A stretch of 64,000 bases of DNA from Shewanella sp. AS1 (GCF_021412565.1 NZ_JAKCLJ010000003.1:270600-334599), one strand, 5' to 3'. Shown: positions 27,460 through 37,477, counted from the stretch's first letter. Numbers and translations: made by a program. The notes: generated by a model from the letters alone, not told the origin.

Positions 27460-28617
27460 TTATAAGATGGGGCTGGCGCTTTCATCGAGAAGACGGCGGG
27501 CAATGATAAGACGCATGATCTCATTGGTTCCCTCCAAGATCTGATGTACGCGCACATCACGGAAATGGCGCTCGAGTGGGTATTCACGGATATAACCATA
27601 GCCACCATGCAATTGCAACGCGCTGTCACAGACCTTAAACCCTATGTCTGTGGCAAAACGCTTTGCCATGGCGCAGTAGGCTGTGGCTTCTGGATCGCCC
27701 ATATCCAGCTTAAATGCAGCAAGACGCACCATTTGGCGTGCGGCAACCAGCTCGGTTGCCATGTCGGCCAGCTTAAATTGCAACGCCTGGAACGCCGCAA
27801 TCGGCTTACCAAACTGCTTACGTTCATTCATGTACTGCTGGGCTCTCTCCAGTGCGGCCTGGGCGGTACCCACTGAGCAGGTGGCGATATTGATCCGCCC
27901 GCCATCTAAGCCTTTCATGGCGAAGGTAAAACCCTGCCCCTCTTCACCGAGCAGGTTAGTCACTGGCACACGCACATTATCGAAGGTGATTTCGCGGGTT
28001 GGCTGGGCGTTCCAGCCCATCTTAGTTTCCTCTTTACCAAAGCTGATACCCGCGCTGTCGGCAGGCACGGCAATGGCTGAGATCCCTTTAGGGCCTTCCT
28101 GACCTGTGCGGCACATCACCACCAACATCTCGGTAGAACCTGCGCCAGAAATGAACATCTTGGCACCGGAGATCACATATTCATCCCCTTCGCGTACCGC
28201 TTTGGTTTTCAAAGAGGCCGCATCGCTGCCCGCCCCCGCTTCGGTAAGACAGTAAGAGGCCAGTTTCTCGCCCGTGGTTAAGGCTTCTGACCAGGTATCA
28301 CGCAGGGTTTGTGAACCAAAACTGGTGACCATCCAGGTCGCCATATTATGAATGGTCAACATGGCGGTGGTGGCGGTACAGCCCATGGCGAGCTGCTCAA
28401 AAATGATGGAGGAATCGAGACGAGACAGTCCCATTCCGCCCTCAGACTCTGGAGAGTAGAGAGAACAAAATCCAAGCTCACCGGCTTTTTGAATCGTCTC
28501 TTTCGGAAAATAATGCTCTTCATCCCATTTAGCGGCAAAGGGCGCTAATTCATCGTTGGCAAACTGCGTCGCTAATTCCGCGAACTGACGCTGATCGTCA
28601 TTCAGATTGAAATCCAT
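27460..28617 (-). CDS. acyl-CoA dehydrogenase, probable isobutyryl-CoA dehydrogenase
   Basis: 385 residues. Family motifs are YCLTEAGAGSDAASLKTKA (FAD/substrate region), FISGAGSTEMLVVM, LQLHGGYGYIREYPLERHFRD, and VHQILEGTNEIMRLIIAR with the likely catalytic glutamate. It converts isobutyryl-CoA or 2-methylbutyryl-CoA to the 2-enoyl-CoA and passes electrons to ETF. The start MDFNLNDDQRQF has a good AAGGAG site. A TTG six codons earlier is unlikely. It is followed after 21 bases by the hydratase. Confidence 0.93.
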   Translation of the reverse strand: MDFNLNDDQRQFAELATQFANDELAPFAAKWDEEHYFPKETIQKAGELGFCSLYSPESEGGMGLSRLDSSIIFEQLAMGCTATTAMLTIHNMATWMVTSFGSQTLRDTWSEALTTGEKLASYCLTEAGAGSDAASLKTKAVREGDEYVISGAKMFISGAGSTEMLVVMCRTGQEGPKGISAIAVPADSAGISFGKEETKMGWNAQPTREITFDNVRVPVTNLLGEEGQGFTFAMKGLDGGRINIATCSVGTAQAALERAQQYMNERKQFGKPIAAFQALQFKLADMATELVAARQMVRLAAFKLDMGDPEATAYCAMAKRFATDIGFKVCDSALQLHGGYGYIREYPLERHFRDVRVHQILEGTNEIMRLIIARRLLDESASPIL

Positions 28618-28719
28618 CTGATGCTCCTTGTACAACTGTTGATATGCCTTGCTTAATATCAGGCTTTATTATTCTAATAATTAACTTTTTATACTGCGGC
28701 AATGCCGCGTCACCAAAGA

Positions 28720-28747
28720 CAGGCCTTAAGGGAAAACTTAAGGCCTG
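28720..28747 (-). terminator. intercistronic hairpin between mmsA and the acyl-CoA dehydrogenase gene
   Basis: Perfect 11-bp arms CAGGCCTTAAG/CTTAAGGCCTG surround a 6-base loop just after the mmsA stop. Only a poor T-run follows. It may partly terminate or protect the upstream mRNA, and so separate expression of thiolase-mmsA from the later genes. Confidence 0.55.
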
Positions 28748-28753
28748 ATGGTT

Positions 28754-30259
28754 TTATTTCAACGCAATTGTCATGTTAGGTGCATGATGTTCAGCTTCGG
28801 TGATGTCCGACTCAAACCAACGGGAAGTGATGGTCTTAGTCTCAGTGTAGAAACGCACCGCCTGCTTGCCGTAGGCATGTTGATCGCCATAGAAGCTGCC
28901 TTTCCAACCGGTAAAGGAGAAGAATGGCAGTGGCACTGGAATTGGCACATTGATACCAACCTGTCCCACTTCGATATTGTGCTGGTATTTACGAGCAGCC
29001 GCGCCGCTGGCAGTAAAGATAGAGGTCCCGTTACCATAAGGGCTGGCGTTGACTAGCTCAATCGCCTCTTCCAGGGTTTCAGTCTCCATACAGCAAAGTA
29101 CAGGGCCGAAAATCTCCTCTTTATAGATGCTCATATCTATAGTGACATTGCTGAACATGGTCGGGCCGACCCAGTTGCCGCTTTCGAAACCTTCGACGCT
29201 AAAATCGCTGCCATCGAGCAGACACTCGGCGCCTTCCGCCTTACCTTGCTCGATAAGCTTAAGAACACGCGCCTTGGCTGCTGGGCTGATCACCGGGCCA
29301 TAGGCCGCATCTTTATCATCCCAAAGACCCGGTCTGACTTTCGCAATGGCATCACGCAGCTCAGGGATCCACTGCTTGGCTTCGCCAACAAACACGGCAA
29401 CAGACAGCGCCATACAACGCTGACCCGCCGCGCCCACAGAGGCACCGACCAGGTTATTGATCACTTGCTGTTTATTCGCATCAGGCATGATGACGCAATG
29501 ATTCTTAGCACCGGCAAATGCCTGAACACGCTTAAGATTATCAGTGCCTGTCTTATAGATATATTGGCCGACACCGACAGAGCCAACGAAAGAGATAGCC
29601 TTAATATCTGGATGAGATAAGAGCACATCTACGGCAGTTTTATCGCCGTGAACCAGCTGCAATACGCCTTTAGGTGCGCCCGCTTCTTCAAACAGTTCGA
29701 CCAGACGTTGAGGCGTCATAGGATCTTGCTCAGAAGGCTTCAGCACGAAGGTGTTACCGCAGGCGATCGCCAGTGGGAACATCCACAATGGGATCATGGC
29801 AGGGAAATTAAAGGGGGTAATACCGGCACACACACCCAGAGGCTGAGTGTAGCTGTAGGTATCTATGCTGCGCGCCACGTTCTCAACGGTTTCACCCATG
29901 ATGAGACTGGCAATGTTACAGGCATGCTCGGCGACTTCGATGCCGCGCCAGACATCGCCCTTGGCATCTTCAAATGTCTTACCGGTTTCCTTGGCCAAAA
30001 TGGTTGCGATTTCATCATGATGCAGTTTAAGCAGATGCTGATAACGGAACATCACTCGGGCACGCTCAGAGACAGGCACCTCTTTCCAGGTGCTAAATGC
30101 CGTCTTGGCACTGGCGATTGCCGCTTCGACTTCTGTTGTGGTTGCTGCATTGATGCTGGCAATCACTTCGTTATTAGCAGGATTGGTGACTTCAATCTGA
30201 TGACTGCCTTCGCCCAGCACAAATTGACCATCTATATAATGTTTAACTTGAATCGTCAT
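28754..30259 (-). CDS. mmsA: CoA-acylating methylmalonate-semialdehyde dehydrogenase
   Basis: 501 residues, full length. It is an aldehyde-dehydrogenase fold with [15 protein letters not shown] (cofactor loop) and the catalytic cysteine in [20 protein letters not shown] (about residue 288). The C-terminal [21 protein letters not shown] is specific to MmsA. It turns methylmalonate semialdehyde into propionyl-CoA, the end of the valine branch. AGGAAAGAG precedes ATG. Confidence 0.95.
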   Translation of the reverse strand: MTIQVKHYIDGQFVLGEGSHQIEVTNPANNEVIASINAATTTEVEAAIASAKTAFSTWKEVPVSERARVMFRYQHLLKLHHDEIATILAKETGKTFEDAKGDVWRGIEVAEHACNIASLIMGETVENVARSIDTYSYTQPLGVCAGITPFNFPAMIPLWMFPLAIACGNTFVLKPSEQDPMTPQRLVELFEEAGAPKGVLQLVHGDKTAVDVLLSHPDIKAISFVGSVGVGQYIYKTGTDNLKRVQAFAGAKNHCVIMPDANKQQVINNLVGASVGAAGQRCMALSVAVFVGEAKQWIPELRDAIAKVRPGLWDDKDAAYGPVISPAAKARVLKLIEQGKAEGAECLLDGSDFSVEGFESGNWVGPTMFSNVTIDMSIYKEEIFGPVLCCMETETLEEAIELVNASPYGNGTSIFTASGAAARKYQHNIEVGQVGINVPIPVPLPFFSFTGWKGSFYGDQHAYGKQAVRFYTETKTITSRWFESDITEAEHHAPNMTIALK

Positions 30260-30331
30260 ATCTCTTTCCTAAATCTACTAAAAGGCCACATCACTGTGGC
30301 TCTTGTGAAAACAAATAGGGTGAAACCTTTG

Positions 30332-31522
30332 TTATAGTTCGATGGCCATAGCCGTCGCTTCACCGCCACCGATACAGAGTGACGCCACACCACGCTTAAG
30401 CCCTCTGGCTTTAAGTGCATGAATTAAGGTCACCAGGACTCGGGTACCTGAGCAACCGATAGGATGGCCTAATGCACAGGCGCCACCATTGACGTTCACT
30501 TTATTTTCATCCAGACCCAGCTCAGAAATCGCCAGCATAGTCACCATGGCGAAGGCTTCGTTGATCTCAAACAGATCCACATCCTCTTTGGTCCAGTTCA
30601 CTTTATCCAGCAGTTTGCCCATCGCGCCCACCGGCGCCGTCGTAAACATAGAAGGCTGCTGAGCATGAGTTGTGTGGCCTTTGATTGTCGCCAGCACGGT
30701 TAAGCCTTTGTCTTGCGCCTGCTGACGAGTCATCAACATCATGGCCGCCGCACCATCGGAAATAGAGCTTGAGTTTGCTGCCGTAATAGTGCCGTCTTTA
30801 GCGAAAGCAGGACGCAGAGAGGGGATCTTATCAGGGCGCGCATTACCCGGTTGCTCATCGGTATCGACCACAAGATCACCCTTACGGCTCGCTACAGTCA
30901 CAGGCACTATCTCTTCATTGAAGGCGCCAGTTTCGATTGCCGCACAGGCTTTTTGCAGTGAACTTAAGGCGAAGTTATCCATCGCTTCTCGGGTAAGACC
31001 GAAATCATCGGCGGTTTTCTGGGCAAAAGTCCCCATGGCGCCGCCTGTATAGGCATCTTCGAGTCCATCGAGGAACATGTGATCCAGCACCTTGCCATGA
31101 CCCATACGCATGCCGCCACGCGCCTTATCTAACAGGTATGGTGCCTGGCTCATGCTTTCCATGCCGCCGGCGATAACGATATTGGCACTGCCAGCTTTAA
31201 TCAGATCGTGCGCCATCATCACGGTTTTCATGCCTGAACCACACACTTTATTGACTGTGGTTGCGCCCACAGATAGCGGCAGTTCTGCGCCCAGAGTCGC
31301 CTGACGTGCCGGTGCCTGTCCTAAGCCTGCGGGTAACACACAGCCCATCAGCACTTCATCGACATCGCTGCCTGCAACGCCTGTGGTATCCATTAACCCT
31401 TTGATTGCCACGGACGCCAAAGTTGGTGATGGTACGCTGGACAGCGCGCCTTGAAATCCACCCATAGGGGTACGCTTTGCCGCTACAATCACGATATCTT
31501 GTTGGGTTTGTTCTGTTGTCAT
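30332..31522 (-). CDS. acetyl-CoA C-acyltransferase (thiolase)
   Basis: 396 residues. The active sites are intact: nucleophile Cys in NKVCGSGMKTVM (about 94), ENEAFA-like INEAFAMV, and the C-terminal NVNGGACALGHPIGCSGTRV with catalytic His and Cys. It is the first gene of the operon. In this setting it would cleave 2-methylacetoacetyl-CoA from isoleucine or acetoacetyl-CoA from leucine (inferred). GGAG fits the ATG at 31522 better than the one at 31534. Confidence 0.92.
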   Translation of the reverse strand: MTTEQTQQDIVIVAAKRTPMGGFQGALSSVPSPTLASVAIKGLMDTTGVAGSDVDEVLMGCVLPAGLGQAPARQATLGAELPLSVGATTVNKVCGSGMKTVMMAHDLIKAGSANIVIAGGMESMSQAPYLLDKARGGMRMGHGKVLDHMFLDGLEDAYTGGAMGTFAQKTADDFGLTREAMDNFALSSLQKACAAIETGAFNEEIVPVTVASRKGDLVVDTDEQPGNARPDKIPSLRPAFAKDGTITAANSSSISDGAAAMMLMTRQQAQDKGLTVLATIKGHTTHAQQPSMFTTAPVGAMGKLLDKVNWTKEDVDLFEINEAFAMVTMLAISELGLDENKVNVNGGACALGHPIGCSGTRVLVTLIHALKARGLKRGVASLCIGGGEATAMAIEL

Positions 31523-31624
31523 CTTCCGCTCCATTTAAGGTACTTACGCGTTCCTTTCTGATTTATAAGCCATCCTTATAAACCAACGAACTGTGATCCT
31601 GTTCAAATTACTCCCACTGTGACG

Positions 31625-31640
31625 TTTACGCGAACGTAAA
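31625..31640. promoter_or_regulatory. inverted repeat upstream of the branched-chain acyl-CoA operon, possible LiuR-type operator
   Basis: TTTACG CGAA CGTAAA is a perfect 6-bp inverted repeat about 100 bases before the thiolase start. MerR-family LiuR controls branched-chain amino-acid degradation operons in gammaproteobacteria through short palindromes of this look. I cannot check the exact consensus. Confidence 0.45.
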
Positions 31641-31763
31641 GCAAGTGTTTCTCGGTTAAAATTAGTTAACTTTAGTGCAACGTCTTGTCAGGTTGGATTT
31701 ACACTCAAGCCCGCCTGCAATACTTAAGACGGCAATCAATATCTACACAAAAAATGAGCAGAG

Positions 31764-32237
31764 TTAAAATGGCTCAAACTTCTTCGCCATCGCTGCAATA
31801 CTGGCCAGACTCACCCCATGCTGGTTGCGCTCGGCGCATTCCATTTGATGCTCTCTATCGAGGGGATCGCCAATCAAGACCTCACGAACCTGATAGCCCA
31901 AGGCTTTCGCCGCGGCCTCATAGGCCATGAACTCCCAGCGCGCCATGTTGGTGTTATCGCAGATAACCACAGGCTGAGATTGAGCAAGCGATTGAATAAA
32001 AAGGGTTAAATTACGTTGGTGGTATTCTGCTAACCGGGCGGCATCGAAGCGGTATTCCCCTTGCACAGTGAAGAGTGCATCGGTGGAGAAATAGCCATGG
32101 CGTAAAATGGTCTTAGCCAGGCTCGGCTCCTGGGATTGGATAAACTGTGCCACCCAATGACTCTTACCGCTGCCGGGCAAACCGCGCATGATAATGGCAA
32201 GCCTGTTAGACAGATTGAATGTGTCTGAGTCGAACAT
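31764..32237 (-). CDS. P-loop ATP-binding protein, kinase-like
   Basis: 157 residues. Walker A GLPGSGKSH (about residues 19-27) is near the N-terminus, and VICDNTNMARWEFMAYEAAAKALGY resembles the NEDD4-binding-protein-2/polynucleotide-kinase group of small P-loop kinases. The substrate is unknown. GGGAG precedes ATG. It follows cobB by 32 bases on the same strand and is probably co-transcribed with it. Confidence 0.8.
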   Translation of the reverse strand: MFDSDTFNLSNRLAIIMRGLPGSGKSHWVAQFIQSQEPSLAKTILRHGYFSTDALFTVQGEYRFDAARLAEYHQRNLTLFIQSLAQSQPVVICDNTNMARWEFMAYEAAAKALGYQVREVLIGDPLDREHQMECAERNQHGVSLASIAAMAKKFEPF

Positions 32238-32269
32238 ACTCGCTCCCTACTCTAATCCAGCACGGGCTA

Positions 32270-33016
32270 CTAACCCCGAAGCGGCATGTCGAACGAGTCA
32301 TTGCCTATGGATTTATCACTGAGAATAAGCTCAACTACCTTAGGCATGATCTCACTGGCTTTTCCCTGCAGGTGACATTGAAAGTGACTGCGTTCATCGG
32401 CGGGCAATAGGTTTATCTCGACGGTATGAGCGCCATGATGATTAGCAGTGTCGACAAATCCCGCGGCGGGATACACAGTGCCAGAGGTGCCGATGGCGAT
32501 AAAAAGATCGCAGCTATCTAAGGCATGATGAATACGATCCAGCCCAATGGGCATCTCACCAAACCAGACGACATGGGGGCGCAGACGCTGTGCGGGAATA
32601 CAACAGGTGCAGGTATGATTGACGCCAAAGTGATCGGTTAACAGGAAGGTCTGTTGAGAACGGGGACAACGCCCCTTGGTTAACTCGCCGTGCATGTGCA
32701 GCAAGCGTCTTGAGCCTGCCCGTTCGTGCAGATCGTCGATATTCTGAGTGACCACAAGCAGCTGGCCGTCAAACTCTTTTTCCAATCTGGCCAGGGCGAT
32801 ATGCGCAGGATTTGGCTCGACCTTACCGCTGTGCAGCTGCTGCCAACGCTCATTATAGAAACGTTCCACCATTTCAGGATCCCGCTGATACCCTTCTGGG
32901 GTCGCCACATCTTCAATCTTATGCTCTTCCCACAGGCCATCTTGATCCCTGAAGGTCCTTAACCCCGACTCGGCTGAGATGCCTGCACCTGTTAAAATCA
33001 CAATCTGACGATACAT
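32270..33016 (-). CDS. cobB: NAD-dependent protein deacylase, sirtuin CobB
   Basis: 248 residues. Sirtuin motifs are ILTGAGISAESGLRTFRDQDGLW (NAD binding), VVTQNIDDLHERAGS, the catalytic His in LHMHGEL, the zinc module GRCPRS and HTCTCC, and RPHVVWFGEMPIGLD, followed by AIGTSGTVYPAAGFV. Close to E. coli CobB, it removes acetyl and succinyl groups from lysines. It is interesting next to central metabolism but is not co-transcribed with it. AAGGAA precedes ATG. Confidence 0.95.
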   Translation of the reverse strand: MYRQIVILTGAGISAESGLRTFRDQDGLWEEHKIEDVATPEGYQRDPEMVERFYNERWQQLHSGKVEPNPAHIALARLEKEFDGQLLVVTQNIDDLHERAGSRRLLHMHGELTKGRCPRSQQTFLLTDHFGVNHTCTCCIPAQRLRPHVVWFGEMPIGLDRIHHALDSCDLFIAIGTSGTVYPAAGFVDTANHHGAHTVEINLLPADERSHFQCHLQGKASEIMPKVVELILSDKSIGNDSFDMPLRG

Positions 33017-33298
33017 CGGCGTTCCTTGTTATTTTTTTGGCCAACCCTAGTTGCCTCACTCTGCCAGAATCTATTCTGGCTGGCTATTGGGCATTAGTAT
33101 AAATAACAGTACAAAATGTAATGACACATTTCAGCATTTATTGCCCATCTAGGTGTATTTTCAAGCAATTTTTTTATAACTAAGCGCAATAAGGCAGATC
33201 AAAGGTTTAAGTTTTTAAATTCTAACCCTATAATGGTTTCAACATTAACAACGAACCCCTATGCCTTGGCTAGTGGTTCTGCAATCAAGAGACTTATA

Positions 33299-33730
33299 AT
33301 GACAGATGGAAATCAAGCGCTGAAAAAAGCGGGATTAAAAGTCACCTTACCACGAGTCAAAATCCTCGAACTGATGCAAGAGCCCGAGAACCAGCATATC
33401 AGTGCAGAAGACCTCTATAAAAAACTGCTCGATATTGGTGAAGAGATTGGCCTGGCAACCGTGTATCGCGTGTTAAACCAGTTTGACGATGCAGGCATAG
33501 TCACCCGTCACCATTTTGAGAGTGGCAAAGCGGTATTTGAGCTTTCAACCAGCCACCATCATGATCATCTTGTTTGTCTCTCCTGCGGTAAAGTGATTGA
33601 ATTTTCTGATGAGGTGATCGAACGTCGTCAAAATGAGATCGCCATGAAACACAATATCAAGCTGACTAACCACAGCCTGTACCTTTATGGTGTTTGCACC
33701 AACGATGAGTGCGATCACGGCGACGCCTAA
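33299..33730 (+). CDS. fur: ferric uptake regulator Fur
   Basis: 143 residues. The N-terminal winged helix is GLKVTLPRVKILELMQEPENQHISAEDLYKKL and LATVYRVLNQFDDAGIV. The metal sites are HHHDHLVCLSCGKVIEF, plus the C-terminal CTNDECDHGDA. With iron bound it represses uptake genes. The frame is open to 33233, but MTDGNQALKKAGLKVTLPR matches the usual Fur start, so I chose 33299. A TATAAT-like box lies near 33229-33234. Confidence 0.95.
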   Translation: MTDGNQALKKAGLKVTLPRVKILELMQEPENQHISAEDLYKKLLDIGEEIGLATVYRVLNQFDDAGIVTRHHFESGKAVFELSTSHHHDHLVCLSCGKVIEFSDEVIERRQNEIAMKHNIKLTNHSLYLYGVCTNDECDHGDA

Positions 33731-33753
33731 TTAGCGCCTTCAGCACACGTATA

Positions 33754-33777
33754 ACAGCCCGTTAAGGGCTGTTTTTA
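33754..33777 (+). terminator. terminator after fur
   Basis: Arms ACAGCCC/GGGCTGT around GTTAA are followed by TTTTATTT, 24 bases past the fur stop. Confidence 0.85.
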
Positions 33778-33787
33778 TTTGTGGCTT

Positions 33788-34558
33788 TCACCCCTTTTGC
33801 GCTTTTATCGAATAGACTAATGGCACCTGCTGGCCTTGATGTATCATCTGATAGCCCTGCCCCTCGACATATTCCAGCCCCTCAAAACAGTTATAGGGAC
33901 TGTAGGCATGTTCATTAACCTCAAGCAAAGTTAGCCCAGCCTTTAGCAGCGCAGTGAGCACTTCACTGAGTGAGTGTGACCAACAGACAGTGGTGGATTT
34001 CTCCCCCTGACAATTTTCGGTATAGGTGCCCTCTTGCTCGACATCGCCCTGACCCTGGGGGAAATAGGCGTAGCCACTAAGCAGATCGACTATGGGGTGA
34101 AACTCAACAAGATGAAATTCACCTTGCGGTTTTAATGCCTTAGCAATGAGGCTGGCCCAGGCATCGAGATCCGGTAACCAACACAAAGCACCATAAGAGC
34201 TAAATACGAGATCAAATTCTTGCTCATTGTGCTGACCGAACTGATACAGATCGCTTTCAATAAAGCGCGCATCGAGCCTTAACTTATCGGCTAACCAACG
34301 CGCTTTTTCGATGGCTCGGGATGATAAATCAACACCTGTGACGCTAGCGCCCAATCTTGACCAAGATAAACTGTCGAGCCCGAAATGACACTGCAAATGC
34401 AATAAACTTTTCCCTTGCACCTCACCAAGCTGCGCTAACTCGATTGGGTTGAGTGAACTCTTACCATCAAGAAACCCTGGGACATCATAAAACTGAGACT
34501 CAAAATGCACAGCAGTGCGTTTATCCCATGCCTGTTTATTGATCTCGATATAGTCCAT
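33788..34558 (-). CDS. class I SAM-dependent methyltransferase
   Basis: 256 residues. Motif I LLHLQCHFGLDSLSWSRLGASVTGVDLS (about residues 49-76) binds S-adenosylmethionine, and DLVFSSYGALCWL is motif II-like. N-terminal MDYIEINKQAWDKRTAVHFES is common in a group of uncharacterised bacterial methyltransferases. The substrate is unknown. GAGAG lies before ATG; the TTG 11 codons earlier is less likely. A single gene convergent with fur. Confidence 0.88.
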   Translation of the reverse strand: MDYIEINKQAWDKRTAVHFESQFYDVPGFLDGKSSLNPIELAQLGEVQGKSLLHLQCHFGLDSLSWSRLGASVTGVDLSSRAIEKARWLADKLRLDARFIESDLYQFGQHNEQEFDLVFSSYGALCWLPDLDAWASLIAKALKPQGEFHLVEFHPIVDLLSGYAYFPQGQGDVEQEGTYTENCQGEKSTTVCWSHSLSEVLTALLKAGLTLLEVNEHAYSPYNCFEGLEYVEGQGYQMIHQGQQVPLVYSIKAQKG

Positions 34559-34745
34559 AGTCTTACTCTCGTGTCTTACTTTCGTTTGCAATTTTGATGA
34601 TTAACTTAACAGGATAACTGCTAACTTAGCATTTATTGGTATAGGCAGCAGGATTAATTAAATTTATTAATGGGCTAACTTAATATAATCATTGGTTTAA
34701 CCCTGTTAGTATCGAGTCTTACAACAGGGAAAGCAGGATAAATAT

Positions 34746-36395
34746 ATGACAATCATGCAGCGGGTATTTTGGCTTATCGCCACTGTGGGTAATGGTTTCT
34801 CTCTCTATCTGCTTTTCAGCTATGGTGGTTTTGGAAACGCCGCTCTGGCCCTGCTCACTGTCAGCTACACCTTGGTGGGGCTATACGATCTCTACATTGG
34901 CTCTCACACACTTAACCGACTCTATCCTGTGGTGGCCTATCTGCGTTATTTTTTGGAATCTTACCGAGTCGAGATCCAGCAATATTTTATCGCCAACGAC
35001 ACCGAAGAGGCGCCCTTCAATCGCGAGCAACGCTCACTTGTGTATCAGCGCGCCAAGAATGTGCGCGACACCATAGCTTTTGGCACACAGCACGACCTCT
35101 TAGAGGAGAACTACCTGAGCCTGTGGCATTCGCTCTCCCCTAAAACTATCCATGACGATGAAAAACGGGTACGCATTGGCGGACCAGATTGCAGCGCCCC
35201 TTATGATGCTTCCTACTTTAATATCTCCGCCATGAGTTTTGGCTCATTAAGTAGCAATGCCATCGAGGCCTTAAACTTGGGCGCCCTCAAGGCGGGTTGC
35301 TACCACAATACCGGAGAAGGCGGCGTTAGCCCTTACCATCTGAAACATGGCGGCGATCTGGTGTGGCAGATAGGCTCTGGCCTGTTTGGCTGTCGTGATA
35401 GTCAAGGGAACTTCGATAGCGAGAGTTTCGAGCAGATGGCCAAATTGCCCCAGATAAAGATGATCGAAATCAAACTGAGCCAAGGCGCCAAACCCGGTCA
35501 CGGCGGCGTGCTGCCTAAAGCCAAGATCACCCCAGAGATCGCGCAAATCCGCCATATCTCCATGGATAAAGACTGTATCTCACCTGCGGTGAATCCCGAA
35601 TGCACCACCCCTATCGCCCTGCTGGAATTTATCAAACGTCTTAGGGAGCTGAGCGGCGGCAAGCCCGTGGGCTTTAAACTCTGTATCGGTAATCCTGCCG
35701 AGTTTCTCTCTATCTGTAAGGCGATGTTAAAGACGGGCATCACCCCAGACTTTATCACCATAGATGGCGCCGAAGGCGGCACAGGCGCGGCTCCCGTCGA
35801 GTTTACCAACCGTTTAGGCATGATGTGTCTGGAGGGCGTTTACTTCGTTAACAATGCGCTGGTCGGTGTTGGTCTTAGGGATAAGATCACCTTAATCGCC
35901 TCGGGCAAAACCGCCTCGAGTTTTGACTTACTGTGTAAGATCGCCATGGGCGCGGATCTGGTGAATGCCGCCCGAACCATGATGTTGTCTCTGGGCTGCA
36001 TTCAATCACGCCACTGTAATACCAATATGTGCCCAACTGGCATCGCCACGCAGGATCCCGCCCGCTCCAAGGCGCTGGATGTCTCAGCCAAGAGTGAGCG
36101 AGTCAAGAATTTCCACCACAACACCTTAAAGAGTTTCTATGAATTGGTGGGCAGCATGGGACTGGACAGCCCGAGCAAACTGACGCCTCAGATGATCAAG
36201 AAACGTTCCCCCTATGGCCTGCTCATCTCAACCGGCAGTCTGGTGGCGCCGCTCAAACCCAACGCCATTATCGAAGAACGAGTCAATGATACCGCCTGGG
36301 CCTCCTGGTGGCAGCAGTGCAGCGCCAAAACCTTCTTCTGTGAAGATACCTATATCCTCACACCGGCGGAGTTTGGCCTTAACCGCAAACAATAG
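34746..36395 (+). CDS. membrane-anchored FMN-binding glutamate synthase-like protein
   Basis: 549 residues. One or two N-terminal hydrophobic segments (about 5-50) are followed by a domain like the FMN/Fe-S central part of glutamate synthase: ISAMSFGSLSSNAIEALNLGAL, HNTGEGGVSPYHL, IKLSQGAKPGHGGVLP, and ITIDGAEGGTGAAP. The cysteines in GCIQSRHCNTNMCPTGIATQDP bind the 3Fe-4S cluster. It lacks the glutaminase part, so it is not a full GltB. The physiological substrate is unknown. AGGA precedes ATG. Confidence 0.9.
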   Translation: MTIMQRVFWLIATVGNGFSLYLLFSYGGFGNAALALLTVSYTLVGLYDLYIGSHTLNRLYPVVAYLRYFLESYRVEIQQYFIANDTEEAPFNREQRSLVYQRAKNVRDTIAFGTQHDLLEENYLSLWHSLSPKTIHDDEKRVRIGGPDCSAPYDASYFNISAMSFGSLSSNAIEALNLGALKAGCYHNTGEGGVSPYHLKHGGDLVWQIGSGLFGCRDSQGNFDSESFEQMAKLPQIKMIEIKLSQGAKPGHGGVLPKAKITPEIAQIRHISMDKDCISPAVNPECTTPIALLEFIKRLRELSGGKPVGFKLCIGNPAEFLSICKAMLKTGITPDFITIDGAEGGTGAAPVEFTNRLGMMCLEGVYFVNNALVGVGLRDKITLIASGKTASSFDLLCKIAMGADLVNAARTMMLSLGCIQSRHCNTNMCPTGIATQDPARSKALDVSAKSERVKNFHHNTLKSFYELVGSMGLDSPSKLTPQMIKKRSPYGLLISTGSLVAPLKPNAIIEERVNDTAWASWWQQCSAKTFFCEDTYILTPAEFGLNRKQ

Positions 36396-36642
36396 GCTTA
36401 AGGGTAACTTCCCGCCCATTTTAATCAGCTCATTGACCTTTAGACCATGCTCCCTACCGCGCATTTTGGCAAAAAACTGTGATTTAAGTTTCGTTTAAGA
36501 ATATTCAATTTGATTAAAAATTAAGCATCACGCATAGTACGCCTCGCTCTGCAGCCACTCAGTCACACTGAAGTAAGGCTCCTGATGCCAACTTACGGCC
36601 TAGAGCCTCTTGTTTATTTTTTAAAAATTGGAAGTTTAAGCG

Positions 36643-37410
36643 ATGAAAAAAGTTTTAATGCTTGTTGCGGCGTCTGCATCTCTCCTGCTAGTAGGATGTG
36701 GCTCAGAGTCAGAAGACCAAGCGAATGGGGCTATCTCTGCGTCTCAAAGCTACAATGCTAATACTAATGCTGCGTCTACGTACACATCTACATCTACGTA
36801 CACATCTACATCTACGTCTAACGGCTATGACGTTAATGTGGCCAAAGATGATGCCCTCGCTATCGCTCGCCAGTTCAAAGCGATTGCCGCAGAAATTGCT
36901 CTGCCCATTACGCAAAGTGGTGTAAGCCTGTTTACAGGTCAACCTTATGAAACGGCAGAGGGTTGTAATCAAAATGCCTGGGGACAGATGGAGCACGACA
37001 ACGGGCTAACCCCTACCGCCCGAGTTAACATTACAGGTATCGGTTGCCGTGATGATCAAGGACATCCGTTCTTTACCATGATCCCAACCGGTGATGGTTT
37101 TCCGATAGGTAATGATCCGCAGCGGGTGATTGCGCATAACACCATTACTTTTGATGCACAAGGCGTGGCTTTGCTCAATGATGGCGATACAGATGTGGCT
37201 GCTGTGGTTAATTACACCGTTAATTACAACACTAAGTATTATCTGTTCAAGACCGCTAACAATGGCACTGAGTTACAAGTCGTGGCTCAGACTCAAGCAA
37301 CGCCACACTACCATGGCGACAAAACTAACTCGGTTAACTTCTGGAAAGATGGTTTTGCGCAAACTGCCTCTGATGATGTCGTTATTAAGATTGATTTAGT
37401 GAACCTGTAA
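36643..37410 (+). CDS. lipoprotein of unknown function with Thr/Ser repeat tract
   Basis: 255 residues. The signal peptide ends in LLLVGC (Cys about 19), then a Ser/Asn/Thr-rich linker holds TYTSTS repeats, then a globular part (about 70-255) with four cysteines or fewer and no family I recognise. The linker suits a lipoprotein tethered at the outer membrane. A GGAAG site precedes ATG. It has its own terminator, shared with converging sucD. Confidence 0.75.
   Translation: MKKVLMLVAASASLLLVGCGSESEDQANGAISASQSYNANTNAASTYTSTSTYTSTSTSNGYDVNVAKDDALAIARQFKAIAAEIALPITQSGVSLFTGQPYETAEGCNQNAWGQMEHDNGLTPTARVNITGIGCRDDQGHPFFTMIPTGDGFPIGNDPQRVIAHNTITFDAQGVALLNDGDTDVAAVVNYTVNYNTKYYLFKTANNGTELQVVAQTQATPHYHGDKTNSVNFWKDGFAQTASDDVVIKIDLVNL
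36775..36816 (+). repeat. 18-bp in-frame tandem repeat inside the lipoprotein linker
   Basis: Two exact copies of TCTACGTACACATCTACA (36775-36792, 36793-36810) and a partial third encode Ser-Thr-Tyr-Thr-Ser-Thr repeats. The length is a multiple of three, so copy number can change without breaking the frame. Confidence 0.85.
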
Positions 37411-37430
37411 TTAGATTGCTTACAGACTAC

Positions 37431-37457
37431 AAAAAAGGCGCCTAAGGCGCCTTTTTT
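37431..37457. terminator. bidirectional terminator between lipoprotein gene and sucD
   Basis: AAGGCGCC and its complement form the stem around a TA loop, with A-run and T-run flanks on both sides. It lies at the end of the sucABCD operon and 20 bases after the lipoprotein stop. Confidence 0.9.
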
Positions 37458-37477
37458 AATAACCAGACTAGATGTAA

